Below, in pieces: positions 5,389 to 13,612 of a DNA stretch of 18,859 nucleotides (positions within the stretch are counted from its first letter, which is position 1; the number at the start of each line of letters is the position of its first letter). A program made the translations under genes and the position numbers. The notes under the pieces are model-generated. The model did not search any database, had not been told where the DNA came from, and saw only the letters and a list, made by a program, of their open reading frames with translations. The stretch spans positions 1 to 18,859 of the forward strand of contig DATHSA010000051.1 in NCBI GenBank assembly GCA_035464675.1. The letters run 5' to 3'. The DNA comes from JAUYIV01 sp035464675 (GTDB lineage: Bacteria; Actinomycetota; Acidimicrobiia; Spongiisociales; UBA11373).

Positions 5389-6975
5389 CTACTCCCACTC
5401 GATCGTGGCCGGGGGTTTCGAGGTCACGTCGTAGGCGACGCGGTTGATTCCGTCGACCTCGTTGACCACTCGGGACGAGATTCGCTCCAACAGCTCGTAG
5501 GGGAGGCGCACCCAGTCGGCAGTCATGGCGTCCTCCGACGACACCGCCCGAATGACCAGCGGGTATGAATAGGTTCGGGTGTCGCCCTGTACGCCGACGG
5601 TCTGGACGGCGGGCAGGATTCCGAAGGCCTGCCAGATCTCGCGCTCCAGACCGGCGCGGCGGACCTCCTCGGTGATGATGGCGTCCGCGGATCGAAGGAT
5701 CGCCAGCCGCTCCCGGGTCACCTCGCCGATCACGCGCACCGCCAGGCCGGGGCCGGGGAAGGGCTGCCGCCAGACGATCGCCTCCGGAAGCCCCAACTCC
5801 TCGCCCACGGCACGCACTTCGTCCTTGAAGAGGTCCCGGAGCGGCTCGACCAGCTCGAAATCCATGTCCTCGGGGAGACCGCCGACGTTGTGGTGGCTCT
5901 TGATCTTGGCCGCGTCCCGGGTCCCCGACTCGATCACATCGGGATAGAGCGTCCCCTGCACCAGGAAACGGGCGTCGGAATGCTCGCGGGCGAACTCCTC
6001 GAACACTCGGATGAATGTCTCACCGATGCTGCGTCGCTTCGCCTCAGGGTCGGTGACACCCTCGAGCCCCGCGAGGAACCGGTCCGCTGCGTCGATGACC
6101 ACCAGATCGGCGTCCAGGCTGCCCTCGAAGGCCTCGGCGACCTGGGCGGCCTCTCCCTGGCGCAGCAGACCGTGGTCGACGAGCACACAGAGGAGACGGT
6201 CTCCGATGGCGCGATGGACCACTGCGGCGGCGACAGCCGAGTCCACCCCTCCGGACAGGGCACAGATGGCGTGGGCCTCGCCGATCTGGTCGCGCACCGC
6301 GGCAACGGCCTGCTCGATGATCCCGACGTGGGTCCATGTCGGTCTCGCCCCACACACCTCGTACAGGAACCGCTTGAGGATCTCCTGGCCGCGCGGGGTG
6401 TGACCCACCTCGGGGTGGAACTGGACTCCGCACATCCGGCGATCCGGGTCCTCCATGACCGCCACCGGCGAGGCCGCGGTGGACGCCGTCACGCGGAAGC
6501 CGGGGGGTGGCTTGACCACCGAGTCGCGGTGGCTCATCCACACCTGCTGGTGTTCGGGAAGCCCGTCGAGCAGGGTGCCGGGATCGGAGACCATCAGCTC
6601 GGTGCGCCCGAATTCCGCCTCCTGGGTGCGCTCGACGTCGCCGCCGAGGGAGTGCGCCAGCACCTGATGGCCGTAACAGATGCCGAGGATGGGAATGCCC
6701 GCCTCGAGGATTCCGCGGTCGATGTCGTAGGCATCGTCGGCGTAGACCGAGGCCGGGCCACCGGAAAGGACGATTCCGACCGGGCGGCGCGCCGCCACCT
6801 CGTCGGCGGTGATGTCGCGCGGAACGATCTCGGAGTGAACGTGGGCCTCGCGTACACGGCGAGCGATCAGTTGCGCGTACTGGGCGCCGAAATCGACGAC
6901 CAGGACCGTGTCGAAGTCACGGCCCGCCAGTGGGTTCGCAGCGGCTCCGACCGGGTCTGGTTGGCTTGCCCCCAT
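5389..6975 (-). CDS. guaA: GMP synthase (glutamine-hydrolysing)
   Basis: Predicted 528-aa enzyme converting XMP, ATP and glutamine to GMP. The N-terminal class I glutamine amidotransferase domain has the nucleophile in G-I-C-Y-G-H (C100) and the dyad F-H-P-E (H187, E189). The ATP pyrophosphatase domain begins with the PP-loop L-S-G-G-V-D-S-A (about 240-247). The C-terminal dimerisation domain contains R-Q-P-F-P-G-P-G and ends in T-I-E-W-E, as is usual for GuaA. The length fits the family (about 510-530). The guaB3 stop overlaps ATG 6975 as TGATG; a GTG at 6978 is an alternative start (GTGA overlap). Co-transcription with guaB3 is therefore likely. Confidence 0.97.
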   Translation of the reverse strand: MGASQPDPVGAAANPLAGRDFDTVLVVDFGAQYAQLIARRVREAHVHSEIVPRDITADEVAARRPVGIVLSGGPASVYADDAYDIDRGILEAGIPILGICYGHQVLAHSLGGDVERTQEAEFGRTELMVSDPGTLLDGLPEHQQVWMSHRDSVVKPPPGFRVTASTAASPVAVMEDPDRRMCGVQFHPEVGHTPRGQEILKRFLYEVCGARPTWTHVGIIEQAVAAVRDQIGEAHAICALSGGVDSAVAAAVVHRAIGDRLLCVLVDHGLLRQGEAAQVAEAFEGSLDADLVVIDAADRFLAGLEGVTDPEAKRRSIGETFIRVFEEFAREHSDARFLVQGTLYPDVIESGTRDAAKIKSHHNVGGLPEDMDFELVEPLRDLFKDEVRAVGEELGLPEAIVWRQPFPGPGLAVRVIGEVTRERLAILRSADAIITEEVRRAGLEREIWQAFGILPAVQTVGVQGDTRTYSYPLVIRAVSSEDAMTADWVRLPYELLERISSRVVNEVDGINRVAYDVTSKPPATIEWE

Positions 6976-8132
6976 CACCCCATGCCGACCCGCTGGTCAC
7001 GCTGGAGTGCCTTGCCCTCGGTCTTCAGGGCAGGGGCCACCATGACCTCTGCCTTCTGGAACTCCTTCAGATCGGCGTAGCCCGTGGTCGCCATGGACAC
7101 CCGCAGCGCCCCGAAGAGGTTGCGCCGCCCGTCGTTCTCATGGGCGGGCCCCACCAGGATCTCCTCCAGCGTGCCCAGCCGGCCCACCTCGACCCGGGCA
7201 CCCCTCGGCAGTGAAGGATGGAAGGTCGCCATCCCCCAGTGGTGCCCGCGGCCCGGGGCCTCGGCGGCGGCCGCGATCGGCGAGCCGAGCATCACGGCAT
7301 CGGCGCCGCAGGCGATCGCCTTGGCGATGTCCCCGCCGGTGCGCATGCCGCCGTCGGCGATCACATGGACGTAACGGCCGCTCTCGTCGAGGTATCGGAT
7401 CCGGGCCCCGGCAGCGTCGGCGATTGCAGTTGCCTGCGGGACTCCCACCCCGAGGACGCCCCGGGTGGTGCACGCTGCGCCGGGCCCGACGCCCACGAGG
7501 ACACCGACCGCTCCGGTACGCATCAGGTGAAGGGCGGTCGAGTAGGAGGCACACCCGCCAACCATCACCGGAAGCTCGAAACGGGCGATGAACTCCTTGA
7601 GGTTGAGGGGCTCCGATCGCGTCGAGACGTGCTCGGCGGAGACGACGGTCCCCTGGATCACCAGGATGTCGAGACCGGCCTCGACCGCCAGGGGGGCGTA
7701 GTCGGCAACACGCTGGGGCGTGAGGCTCGCCGCCGTGGTGACGCCTTCCTGTTTCATCTCGGAGATGCGCCGGCCGATCAGATCCGGGTTCACGGGCTCG
7801 AGGTAGATCTCCTGCATACGCCGGGTCGCTTTCTCCGGTGGCAGCGACGCGATCTCGTCGAACATCGCATCGGGATCCTCGTAGCGAGTCCAGAGGCCCT
7901 CGAGGTTGAGAACCCCCAGGCCGCCGAGCCTGCCGATCTCGACCGCCGTATCCGGGCTCACCGCGGAGTCCATGGCGGAAGCCAGCATCGGAAGCGGAAA
8001 GGTGAAGGCGTCGATCTCCCAGGAGATGTCGACGTCGTCAGGGTCCCGGGTCCGCCTGCTGGGGACGATGGCGATGTCGTCCAATCCCCAGGCCCGCCGT
8101 CCGGTCTTGCCGATCCCGATGTCGATGTCCAA
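6975..8132 (-). CDS. guaB3: GuaB3-type IMP dehydrogenase/GMP reductase family protein
   Basis: Predicted 385-aa TIM-barrel protein of the IMPDH/GMPR superfamily without the CBS-domain insert. The N-terminus (G-L-D-D-I-A-I-V-P-S-R-R-T-R-D-P, residues 16-31) is the GuaB3 hallmark. The catalytic cysteine lies in G-A-A-C-T-T-R (C221) and the phosphate-binding loop in A-D-G-G-M-R-T-G-G-D (259-268). Many such genes are annotated as IMP dehydrogenase, but a cyanobacterial GuaB3 has been reported to be a GMP reductase, so the direction of the reaction is open. The start is TTG 8132 with GGGGAG five bases upstream; the family N-terminus begins exactly there and the next in-frame ATG is at codon 49. 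The stop overlaps guaA. Confidence 0.92.
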   Translation of the reverse strand: MDIDIGIGKTGRRAWGLDDIAIVPSRRTRDPDDVDISWEIDAFTFPLPMLASAMDSAVSPDTAVEIGRLGGLGVLNLEGLWTRYEDPDAMFDEIASLPPEKATRRMQEIYLEPVNPDLIGRRISEMKQEGVTTAASLTPQRVADYAPLAVEAGLDILVIQGTVVSAEHVSTRSEPLNLKEFIARFELPVMVGGCASYSTALHLMRTGAVGVLVGVGPGAACTTRGVLGVGVPQATAIADAAGARIRYLDESGRYVHVIADGGMRTGGDIAKAIACGADAVMLGSPIAAAAEAPGRGHHWGMATFHPSLPRGARVEVGRLGTLEEILVGPAHENDGRRNLFGALRVSMATTGYADLKEFQKAEVMVAPALKTEGKALQRDQRVGMG

Positions 8133-8210
8133 CGCGGCTCCCCGGCTCGCTGAGGACCGGAGCGTACAACGGCGCCGGGGTGTCCCGCAGCGGCCTACGC
8201 TTCAGGAGCC

Positions 8211-8900
8211 ATGAAGCGGCGCGGCCTCATCGCCCTTGTTGGGTTCTTGTTCGTCGCCTCCTGCTCCTCTGCCGAGCCCATCGATCCCGGTGATGGCGGC
8301 GACTACCGCTTCACGCTGACCGCTGCGGACTTCGTCGACGGAATCGACAACCCATGGCTCCCTCTGCGGCCCGGATCCCGATGGGTCTATGAGGGCGGTG
8401 GTGAGACGATCGTCGTCGAGGTGCTCCACGAGACCCGGGTGGTGATGGGCATCACCGCCACGGTGGTGCGCGACACCGTCACCGAGCAGGGAGACCTCGT
8501 CGAGGACACCTTCGACTGGTTCGCCCAGGACATCGAGGGCAACGTCTGGTACCTGGGTGAGGAGTCGGTCGAGTACCGCAACGGGGAACCGGTGTCGACG
8601 GCCGGCTCGTGGGAGGCCGGGGTCGATGGCGCCCTCCCCGGGATCATCATGCCGGCGAATCCCCGGACCGGCATGGCCTACCGCCAGGAGTACTACCCGG
8701 ACGAAGCCGAGGACATGGCCGAGATCATCCGCGTGGGTGATCGCATCACGGTGCCGTTCGGCACGTTCGAGGATGTCCTGGTCATCCGAGAGTGGACCCC
8801 CCTGTCGCCGCGGAACGACGAGCTCAAGTATTTCGCCGCGCTGATCGGCCTCATCAAGGAATCGGGTGGAGCGGAACTGGTCGAGCACCGGTCGGGCTGA
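8211..8900 (+). CDS. secreted lipoprotein, unknown function
   Basis: Predicted 229-aa protein. A basic start (M-K-R-R) and hydrophobic stretch lead to a lipobox V-A-S-C with lipidated C18. The mature part opens with an acidic, Gly-rich linker and has a beta-rich body, including W-L-P-L-R-P-G-S-R-W-V-Y-E and near the end F-G-T-F-E-D-V-L-V-I-R-E, a pattern of uncharacterised secreted actinobacterial proteins in which a late Tyr/Phe-rich strand reads like K-Y-F-A-A-L-I-G-L-I-K-E. No catalytic motif was recognised. CAGGAG lies just before the ATG. It diverges from guaB3 (78-base gap, 8133-8210) and converges on trpS, with which its stop codon directly abuts. Confidence 0.85.
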   Translation: MKRRGLIALVGFLFVASCSSAEPIDPGDGGDYRFTLTAADFVDGIDNPWLPLRPGSRWVYEGGGETIVVEVLHETRVVMGITATVVRDTVTEQGDLVEDTFDWFAQDIEGNVWYLGEESVEYRNGEPVSTAGSWEAGVDGALPGIIMPANPRTGMAYRQEYYPDEAEDMAEIIRVGDRITVPFGTFEDVLVIREWTPLSPRNDELKYFAALIGLIKESGGAELVEHRSG

Positions 8901-8912
8901 TCAGCGAAGCCC
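8894..8912. terminator. hairpin across the abutting stop codons of the lipoprotein gene and trpS
   Basis: GGGCT (8894-8898) pairs with AGCCC (8908-8912). Inside it GCTGATCAGC (8896-8905) is a perfect 10-base palindrome containing both stops (TGA 8898-8900 on plus, TGA 8903-8901 on minus). There is no U-tract on either side, so a terminator role is only possible, but there is no other space for one. Confidence 0.35.
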
Positions 8913-9881
8913 AACCCGCCTCCTCACGCCCTGAAGCATCGTTTCGGCGCGCTCGCGGGCCCGGGCGGCATGCTCCTCGAGGGTCCGCGCCACCTCCTCG
9001 TCGTCGAGTTCGGCGAACGCCTCCCGGATCGGGGCCAGGCCCTCGATGACCGCGTCGGCGACGGCCTGTTTGAAGCTGCCGTAGCCGCCGGAGCCGTATT
9101 CGTCTTCGATCGATGAGATCGGTCGCTCCGTGAAGAGCGACATGATCTCTATCAGGTTGGAGATACCGGGCTTCTCGTCCGAGTCGTACCTGACGTCGGA
9201 GCCCGAGTCGGTGACCGCGGCCCTGATACGAGCCGCGATCGTGTCGGGATCGTCGAGCACCAGCACCCGGCTGGAGACGTCCGGGTCGGACTTCGACATC
9301 TTCGCCGTGGGATCCTGGAGCGACATGATGCGCGCCCCGTGTTCGGGGATGATCGGCTCCGGGATCGGGAAGAACCCCTCACCGAAGCGGTGGTTGAACC
9401 GTTCGGCGAGATCTCGAGTCAGCTCCAGGTGCTGCTTCTGGTCGTCGCCCACGGGGACCGCATCGGCCCGGTACAGCAGGATGTCGGCTGCCATGAGGAC
9501 CGGATAGGCGAACAAGCCGAAGTCGGTGCCCTGGTCCTTCGCCTTCTCCTTGTACTGGGTCATCCGCGAGAGCTGGCCCATCCCGGTGATCGTCCCGAGT
9601 ATCCATGCCAGCTCTGTGTGTTGGGCGACCTCGCTCTGGTAGTAGAAGAGCGACCGGCCGGGGTCGACTCCGCATGCGATGAGCACCCGAGCGGCCTCCC
9701 GCCGCTCCCGGGCGAACTGCTCCGGATCGAACTCGGCCGTCATCGCATGAAGGTCGACGATGCAGTAGACGCATTCGTAGTCGTCCTGGAGGCGCACCCA
9801 GTTGCGCAAGGCGCCCAGATAGTTCCCGATGTGGATGTTGCCGGTCGGCTGCAGCCCCGAAAAGACCCTCTTGCGTTCCAT
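8901..9881 (-). CDS. trpS: tryptophanyl-tRNA synthetase
   Basis: Predicted 326-aa class I aminoacyl-tRNA synthetase charging tRNA-Trp. The HIGH-like motif is G-N-I-H-I-G-N (H17-N20) after F-S-G-L-Q-P-T-G, and the KMSKS motif is intact at 194-198 (A-K-M-S-K-S-D-P). The Y-P-V-L-M-A-A-D-I-L-L-Y segment (126-137) and V-G-D-D-Q-K-Q-H are TrpRS signatures. Length is normal for bacterial TrpS. I chose ATG 9881 because M-E-R-K-R-V-F-S-G matches the family start; a TTG at 9917 would add 12 residues. Neither has a strong Shine-Dalgarno. Confidence 0.96.
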   Translation of the reverse strand: MERKRVFSGLQPTGNIHIGNYLGALRNWVRLQDDYECVYCIVDLHAMTAEFDPEQFARERREAARVLIACGVDPGRSLFYYQSEVAQHTELAWILGTITGMGQLSRMTQYKEKAKDQGTDFGLFAYPVLMAADILLYRADAVPVGDDQKQHLELTRDLAERFNHRFGEGFFPIPEPIIPEHGARIMSLQDPTAKMSKSDPDVSSRVLVLDDPDTIAARIRAAVTDSGSDVRYDSDEKPGISNLIEIMSLFTERPISSIEDEYGSGGYGSFKQAVADAVIEGLAPIREAFAELDDEEVARTLEEHAARARERAETMLQGVRRRVGLR

Positions 9882-9960
9882 CGCCGGAAGGTTCAACGAT
9901 GACAGGCCACGACGCAAGCCCGCAGCCCGTCGCCGGTCGCACTCCGCGTGCCTTCAGCGC

Positions 9961-9981
9961 TGCCATCTGCCATCTGCCATG
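9961..9981. repeat. three tandem heptamers (TGCCATC) in the trpS-fhs divergent gap
   Basis: TGCCATC occurs twice and TGCCATG once, head to tail, in the 148-base gap (9882-10029) between divergent trpS and fhs. I see no clear promoter motif for either gene in this gap. Confidence 0.8.
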
Positions 9982-10029
9982 GGACCGACGGCCCTGGACC
10001 ATGGGGACGCCGTGGCCGACCTTGTGGGC

Positions 10030-11718
10030 ATGCCTACCGATCTGGATATCTCCCGGGCCGCAACGCCGCGGCCCATCGAAGACGTGGCGGGCGACCTCGG
10101 CCTTCCCCTCGACTCCGTGCAGCCATGGGGGCCCGGTGTCGCCAAGATCTCCCTGGATGCCATCGAGCGCCTGGGTCCGCCCCGGGCACGCTACGTCCTG
10201 GTTACGGCAACCACACCGACCCCGTTCGGGGAGGGAAAGACCACCGTCGCCGTCGGGCTCTCCCAGGCGCTCAATCGCCTCGGCCTCCGGTCGGTGGTGA
10301 CGCTGCGCCAACCGTCACTCGGGCCGACGTTCGGAATCAAGGGTGGCGCCGCCGGCGGCGGCTACGCGCAAGTGATCCCGATGGAGAGGCTCAACCTGCA
10401 CCTGTCAGGTGACTTCCACGCCGCCACGGCGGCCACCAACATGCTCGCCGCGCTCGTCGACGCCCATATCCACCACGGGAACACCCTCGACATCGACGTG
10501 AACCGGATCACGTGGCGCCGCGTCCTCGACGTGAACGATCGAGCCCTTCGCCACATCGTCCTCGGCCTCGGAGGCGTCGGTGACGGCAGGCCGCGACAGG
10601 AGTCCTTCGACATCACGGCGGCCGGGGAGGTCATGGCGATCCTCGCCCTCTCCTCCGGCCTTCCCGACCTCCGCGAGCGTCTCTCCAGGGTGCTCGTTGG
10701 ATATGCCCGCGGCAGGCGGCCGATCACGGCCGGAGACCTTGGCGCCACAGGAGCGATGACGGTGCTCATGCTGGAGGCGCTCCAGCCCAACCTCCTCCAG
10801 ACCATCGAAGGTGGGGCGGCTCTGGTCCATGCCGGCCCGTTCGCCAACGTCGCGCCCGGGGTCTCATCGGTCATCGCCGACAGCCTGGCCGTGCGCGCCG
10901 CCGACTTCGTGGTCACCGAGGCCGGCTTCGGGAGCGAGGTCGGTGCCGAGAAGTTCTTCAACCTCAAGTGCCGTGCCTCCGGCCTTGCCCCGGATGCGGC
11001 GGTGATCGTGACCACCATTCGCGGCTTGAAGGCCCAGTCGGGACAGCACCGGATCGTCTCCGGGAAGGATCTCCCCTCGGCGCTTCTCGAGGATCGTCCT
11101 GAGGAGGTCGAGGCGGGCGCCGCCAACCTGCGGCGCCATGTCGAGATCGTCCGTCTCCACGGTGTCGAGCCGGTGGTGGCGGTCAACGTGTTCCCGGGCG
11201 ACCACCCCGCCGAGTTGCGTGCCGTCGGGGAGATCTGCGACGCCCTCGGCGTTCGCCACGCGCTCACCCGGGCCCACGCCGAGGGCGGGTCGGGCTGCCT
11301 CGATCTGGCCGAGGCGGTGGCCCTCGCGGCCTCCGAGCCCACCGAATTCACCCACCTCTATCCCTTGGATCTCGGTCTTCGCGAGAAGATCGAGCTGATC
11401 GCCACCCGGGTCTATGGGGCCGATGGCGTGGCCTTCGACAAGGCGGCGCAGACCGACCTGAAGCACGCCGAGGACGACGGATTCGGGCATCTCGGCGTGT
11501 GCGTGGCCAAGACGCCGCTGTCGATCAGCCACGACCCGTCACTCCGCGGTGACCCGAGGGGATGGGTGCTCCCGGTCCGCCGGGTGCGGGTGTCTGCCGG
11601 AGCCGGGTTCGTGGTGCCCCTGGCCGGGGACATCAGCACGATGCCCGGACTGGGATCGAAGCCGGCTGCGCTCGACATCGACGTCGACCCGACCGGAAGG
11701 ATCGTCGGGTTGTCGTAG
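10030..11718 (+). CDS. fhs: formate--tetrahydrofolate ligase
   Basis: Predicted 562-aa enzyme making 10-formyl-THF from formate, THF and ATP in one-carbon metabolism. The ATP-binding P-loop is T-P-F-G-E-G-K-T (64-71), followed by the family motifs R-Q-P-S-L-G-P-T-F-G-I-K-G-G-A-A-G-G-G (93-111) and L-S-G-D-F-H-A. The C-terminus has D-I-S-T-M-P-G-L-G, as usual. Length is close to the family norm (about 556). I chose ATG 10030 because M-P-T-D-L-D-I-S fits the family N-terminus; the open frame upstream (ATG 9979, or 9829 inside trpS) has unrelated sequence. No good Shine-Dalgarno is visible, so the start is the least certain part. No folD or other C1 gene is adjacent. Confidence 0.95.
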   Translation: MPTDLDISRAATPRPIEDVAGDLGLPLDSVQPWGPGVAKISLDAIERLGPPRARYVLVTATTPTPFGEGKTTVAVGLSQALNRLGLRSVVTLRQPSLGPTFGIKGGAAGGGYAQVIPMERLNLHLSGDFHAATAATNMLAALVDAHIHHGNTLDIDVNRITWRRVLDVNDRALRHIVLGLGGVGDGRPRQESFDITAAGEVMAILALSSGLPDLRERLSRVLVGYARGRRPITAGDLGATGAMTVLMLEALQPNLLQTIEGGAALVHAGPFANVAPGVSSVIADSLAVRAADFVVTEAGFGSEVGAEKFFNLKCRASGLAPDAAVIVTTIRGLKAQSGQHRIVSGKDLPSALLEDRPEEVEAGAANLRRHVEIVRLHGVEPVVAVNVFPGDHPAELRAVGEICDALGVRHALTRAHAEGGSGCLDLAEAVALAASEPTEFTHLYPLDLGLREKIELIATRVYGADGVAFDKAAQTDLKHAEDDGFGHLGVCVAKTPLSISHDPSLRGDPRGWVLPVRRVRVSAGAGFVVPLAGDISTMPGLGSKPAALDIDVDPTGRIVGLS

Positions 11719-11782
11719 TCGCGTCGCCAGGCGCCCGCCCCTTCGGAGGACCTCCCCGGCTCCGGCCTGCGAGCATGTCCCC

Positions 11783-12865
11783 ATGGAGTCGCCCTCGGCC
11801 TCACGGGCCGCCGTCGCCAGCGAAGGGTTGGTGGCCGTCGCCTCGGAGCATCTGACCGGCGAGGTGGCGGTCCATCTGCCCTTCGAGGCGCTGGGACCCT
11901 TCAAGACCGCGCTCAAGCAGTTCTTCTCCTCGCGCGACTGGACCGCCGGTGACGCACGCGCGCTGTCCGACCTGGTCACGCCTCATCTCGACCACGGGTG
12001 GTGGGAGCACGACCTCGGCAAGGGGCTCACCCTGAGGCACGGCATCGCCGACGATGGATACCGGATCGAGGTGATGGGTCGAGCTGACAGCCCTCCATCG
12101 ATCTTCGATCGGGCGTTCGCCGGACCCGTCCTCCCCGAGCAGACTCCCCACCCTCGCAAGGTGATGTTCCATGTGGGAGGTGACCCCGCCCCCGGCGTCT
12201 GGCACCGCCGAGGCGAGGAGACCGACGACGAGCGAGTCGAGACTCTCATGGAGGACCCGGACATCACCGACGTGATGATCGCCGGGGACTTCGTCACCAT
12301 CGGTCTTCGTCGCCAGGCCTCGTGGGAGGAGCGGCTCGACGACATGCTCGCCCGGGTCACCGAGCTGTTCTGGAGCGGCGCGCCGTCATCGCAACCGGCA
12401 CGGACCCGTGACGAGCTGCTGGACGAGGCGGGGCGGCTGCGCCCTCGGGCGACGCGCGCCGAGCATCTCCACCTGATGGACCCCGACGACGACGAGCAAC
12501 GCTCCGTCCTCGTCGAGGCACTCGGATCGGATGATGCCCGGCGGCGACGAGCCGCAGTGGTGACCCTGGCGCTCTCGGGCGACCCTTCGGTCGCCAAGGC
12601 GGCGATCGTCACTGGGTACTCGGATAGCGCACGGATCGTGCGCCGCGCCGCGGTCGATGCCGCAGCCGACCTCGAGGACGACGAGTACCGATCCCTGTTC
12701 GAGCAGGCCATGTTCGACGAGGATGCCTGGACCCGGTGGCGAAGTGTTCGCGCCATCGGCGACATCGGGCCGGGCGCCAGCCGCGACAGTCTGGTGCTGG
12801 CGGCGGCCGACGAGGACTTCCGGGTCAGGTTCGAGGCGGCATCGGCGCTCAAGGAGGAGGGGTGA
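11783..12865 (+). CDS. Nfu_N-like domain plus HEAT-repeat protein
   Basis: Predicted 360-aa cytosolic protein. Residues about 1-115 are an unrecognised domain with many acidic and aromatic residues (H-G-W-W-E-H near 71). Residues about 120-195 resemble the Nfu/NifU N-terminal scaffold domain: T-P-H-P-R-K-V-M-F, then D-P-D-I-T-D-V-M-I-A-G-D-F-V-T-I. There is no C-x-x-C Fe-S scaffold motif after it. Residues about 235-360 are short helical repeats of HEAT type (R-R-R-A-A-V-V-T-L-A; R-R-A-A-V-D-A-A-A-D-L; R-W-R-S-V-R-A-I-G-D-I-G). The same domain pair occurs in the CvfC/YpgR family of Firmicutes, whose role is unclear. The start at ATG 11783 lacks a strong Shine-Dalgarno. The stop overlaps the DUF554 start as GTGA. 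Confidence 0.78.
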   Translation: MESPSASRAAVASEGLVAVASEHLTGEVAVHLPFEALGPFKTALKQFFSSRDWTAGDARALSDLVTPHLDHGWWEHDLGKGLTLRHGIADDGYRIEVMGRADSPPSIFDRAFAGPVLPEQTPHPRKVMFHVGGDPAPGVWHRRGEETDDERVETLMEDPDITDVMIAGDFVTIGLRRQASWEERLDDMLARVTELFWSGAPSSQPARTRDELLDEAGRLRPRATRAEHLHLMDPDDDEQRSVLVEALGSDDARRRRAAVVTLALSGDPSVAKAAIVTGYSDSARIVRRAAVDAAADLEDDEYRSLFEQAMFDEDAWTRWRSVRAIGDIGPGASRDSLVLAAADEDFRVRFEAASALKEEG

Positions 12866-13593
12866 GCTTCCCGCTCGGAACCGCCCTGAACGTGGCGACG
12901 GTCGTCGCCGGCACCGTCATCGGGGCACTGGCAGGAGCACGGATCCCCGGCCGCCTCCGGGAAACGGTGATGATGACCCTGGGACTGCTCACCGCCGCGA
13001 TCGCCGTGCGCGAGATTCTTCCGACCCAGGAGTTCCCCCTGGTGCTCGGTGCGGTGCTCCTCGGTGCCGTCGTCGGCGAACTGCTGCGGATCGAGAAGGG
13101 CTTGCACGCGCTCGGCGACTCCCTGCAACGTCGATTCGGGAGCGTCGACCACCTCGAAATGGCGGTGCCCGAGATGGCGGTGCCCGAGCCCCACCGCGCA
13201 CGATTCACTGAGGGCTTCGTCATCGCCTCGCTCGTGTTCTGCGTGGGCCCACTGACGATCGTGGGATCGATTCAGGACGGGCTGGGCGACCACGAGCTCC
13301 TGATCGTCAAGGCAGGCCTCGACGGGTTCGCCTCGATCGCCTTTGCCGCCGTGTACGGCTGGGGCGTGATCCTGTCGGTGATGACGATCCTGGTCATCCA
13401 GGGCGGGATCGCCCTCGGCTCGGGTGCCCTGGAGAACCTGTTCACGGACCCCATGCTCGACGCCCTCGGTGCGGCCGGCGGGGTGCTCCTGTTGGGTATC
13501 GCCCTCCGGCTGATGGACCTCCGTCAGGTGCGGGTCGCCAATCTCCTCCCGGCGATCGTGTTCGCCCCGCTGTTCGTCGCGTGGTGGGGATGA
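12862..13593 (+). CDS. DUF554 family membrane protein
   Basis: Predicted 243-aa integral membrane protein with about six or seven hydrophobic segments. The hallmark of DUF554 is present: G-F-V-I-A-S-L-V-F-C-V-G-P-L-T-I then G-S-I-Q-D-G-L (about 117-139). The N-terminus F-P-L-G-T-A-L-N-V-A-T-V-V-A-G-T and the G-A-V-V-G-E-L-L-R-I-E segment also fit. The molecular role is unknown; transport is a guess. The GTG start at 12862 overlaps the HEAT-protein stop (GTGA) and follows AAGGAGGAGG, so the two proteins are probably made together. An in-frame 15-bp duplication gives E-M-A-V-P twice in the loop before the hallmark. Confidence 0.9.
   Translation: MSFPLGTALNVATVVAGTVIGALAGARIPGRLRETVMMTLGLLTAAIAVREILPTQEFPLVLGAVLLGAVVGELLRIEKGLHALGDSLQRRFGSVDHLEMAVPEMAVPEPHRARFTEGFVIASLVFCVGPLTIVGSIQDGLGDHELLIVKAGLDGFASIAFAAVYGWGVILSVMTILVIQGGIALGSGALENLFTDPMLDALGAAGGVLLLGIALRLMDLRQVRVANLLPAIVFAPLFVAWWG
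13156..13185 (+). repeat. in-frame 15-bp tandem duplication in the DUF554 gene
   Basis: Two adjacent 15-bp units differ at one base (GAA versus GAG at the first codon) and encode E-M-A-V-P twice in a hydrophilic loop. Confidence 0.9.
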
Positions 13594-13612
13594 CGCCGAA
13601 CTCCGGTACGCG

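Noticed and set aside
5890..7080. 396-codon plus-strand frame over guaA and guaB3
   Set aside because: Antisense shadow of two clearly conserved enzymes; no start signal and no motif.
8133..8210. promoters for guaB3 and the lipoprotein gene
   Set aside because: The gap must hold start signals for both divergent genes, but no -35/-10 pair stands out (only a TACGCT close to the lipoprotein start), so none is annotated.
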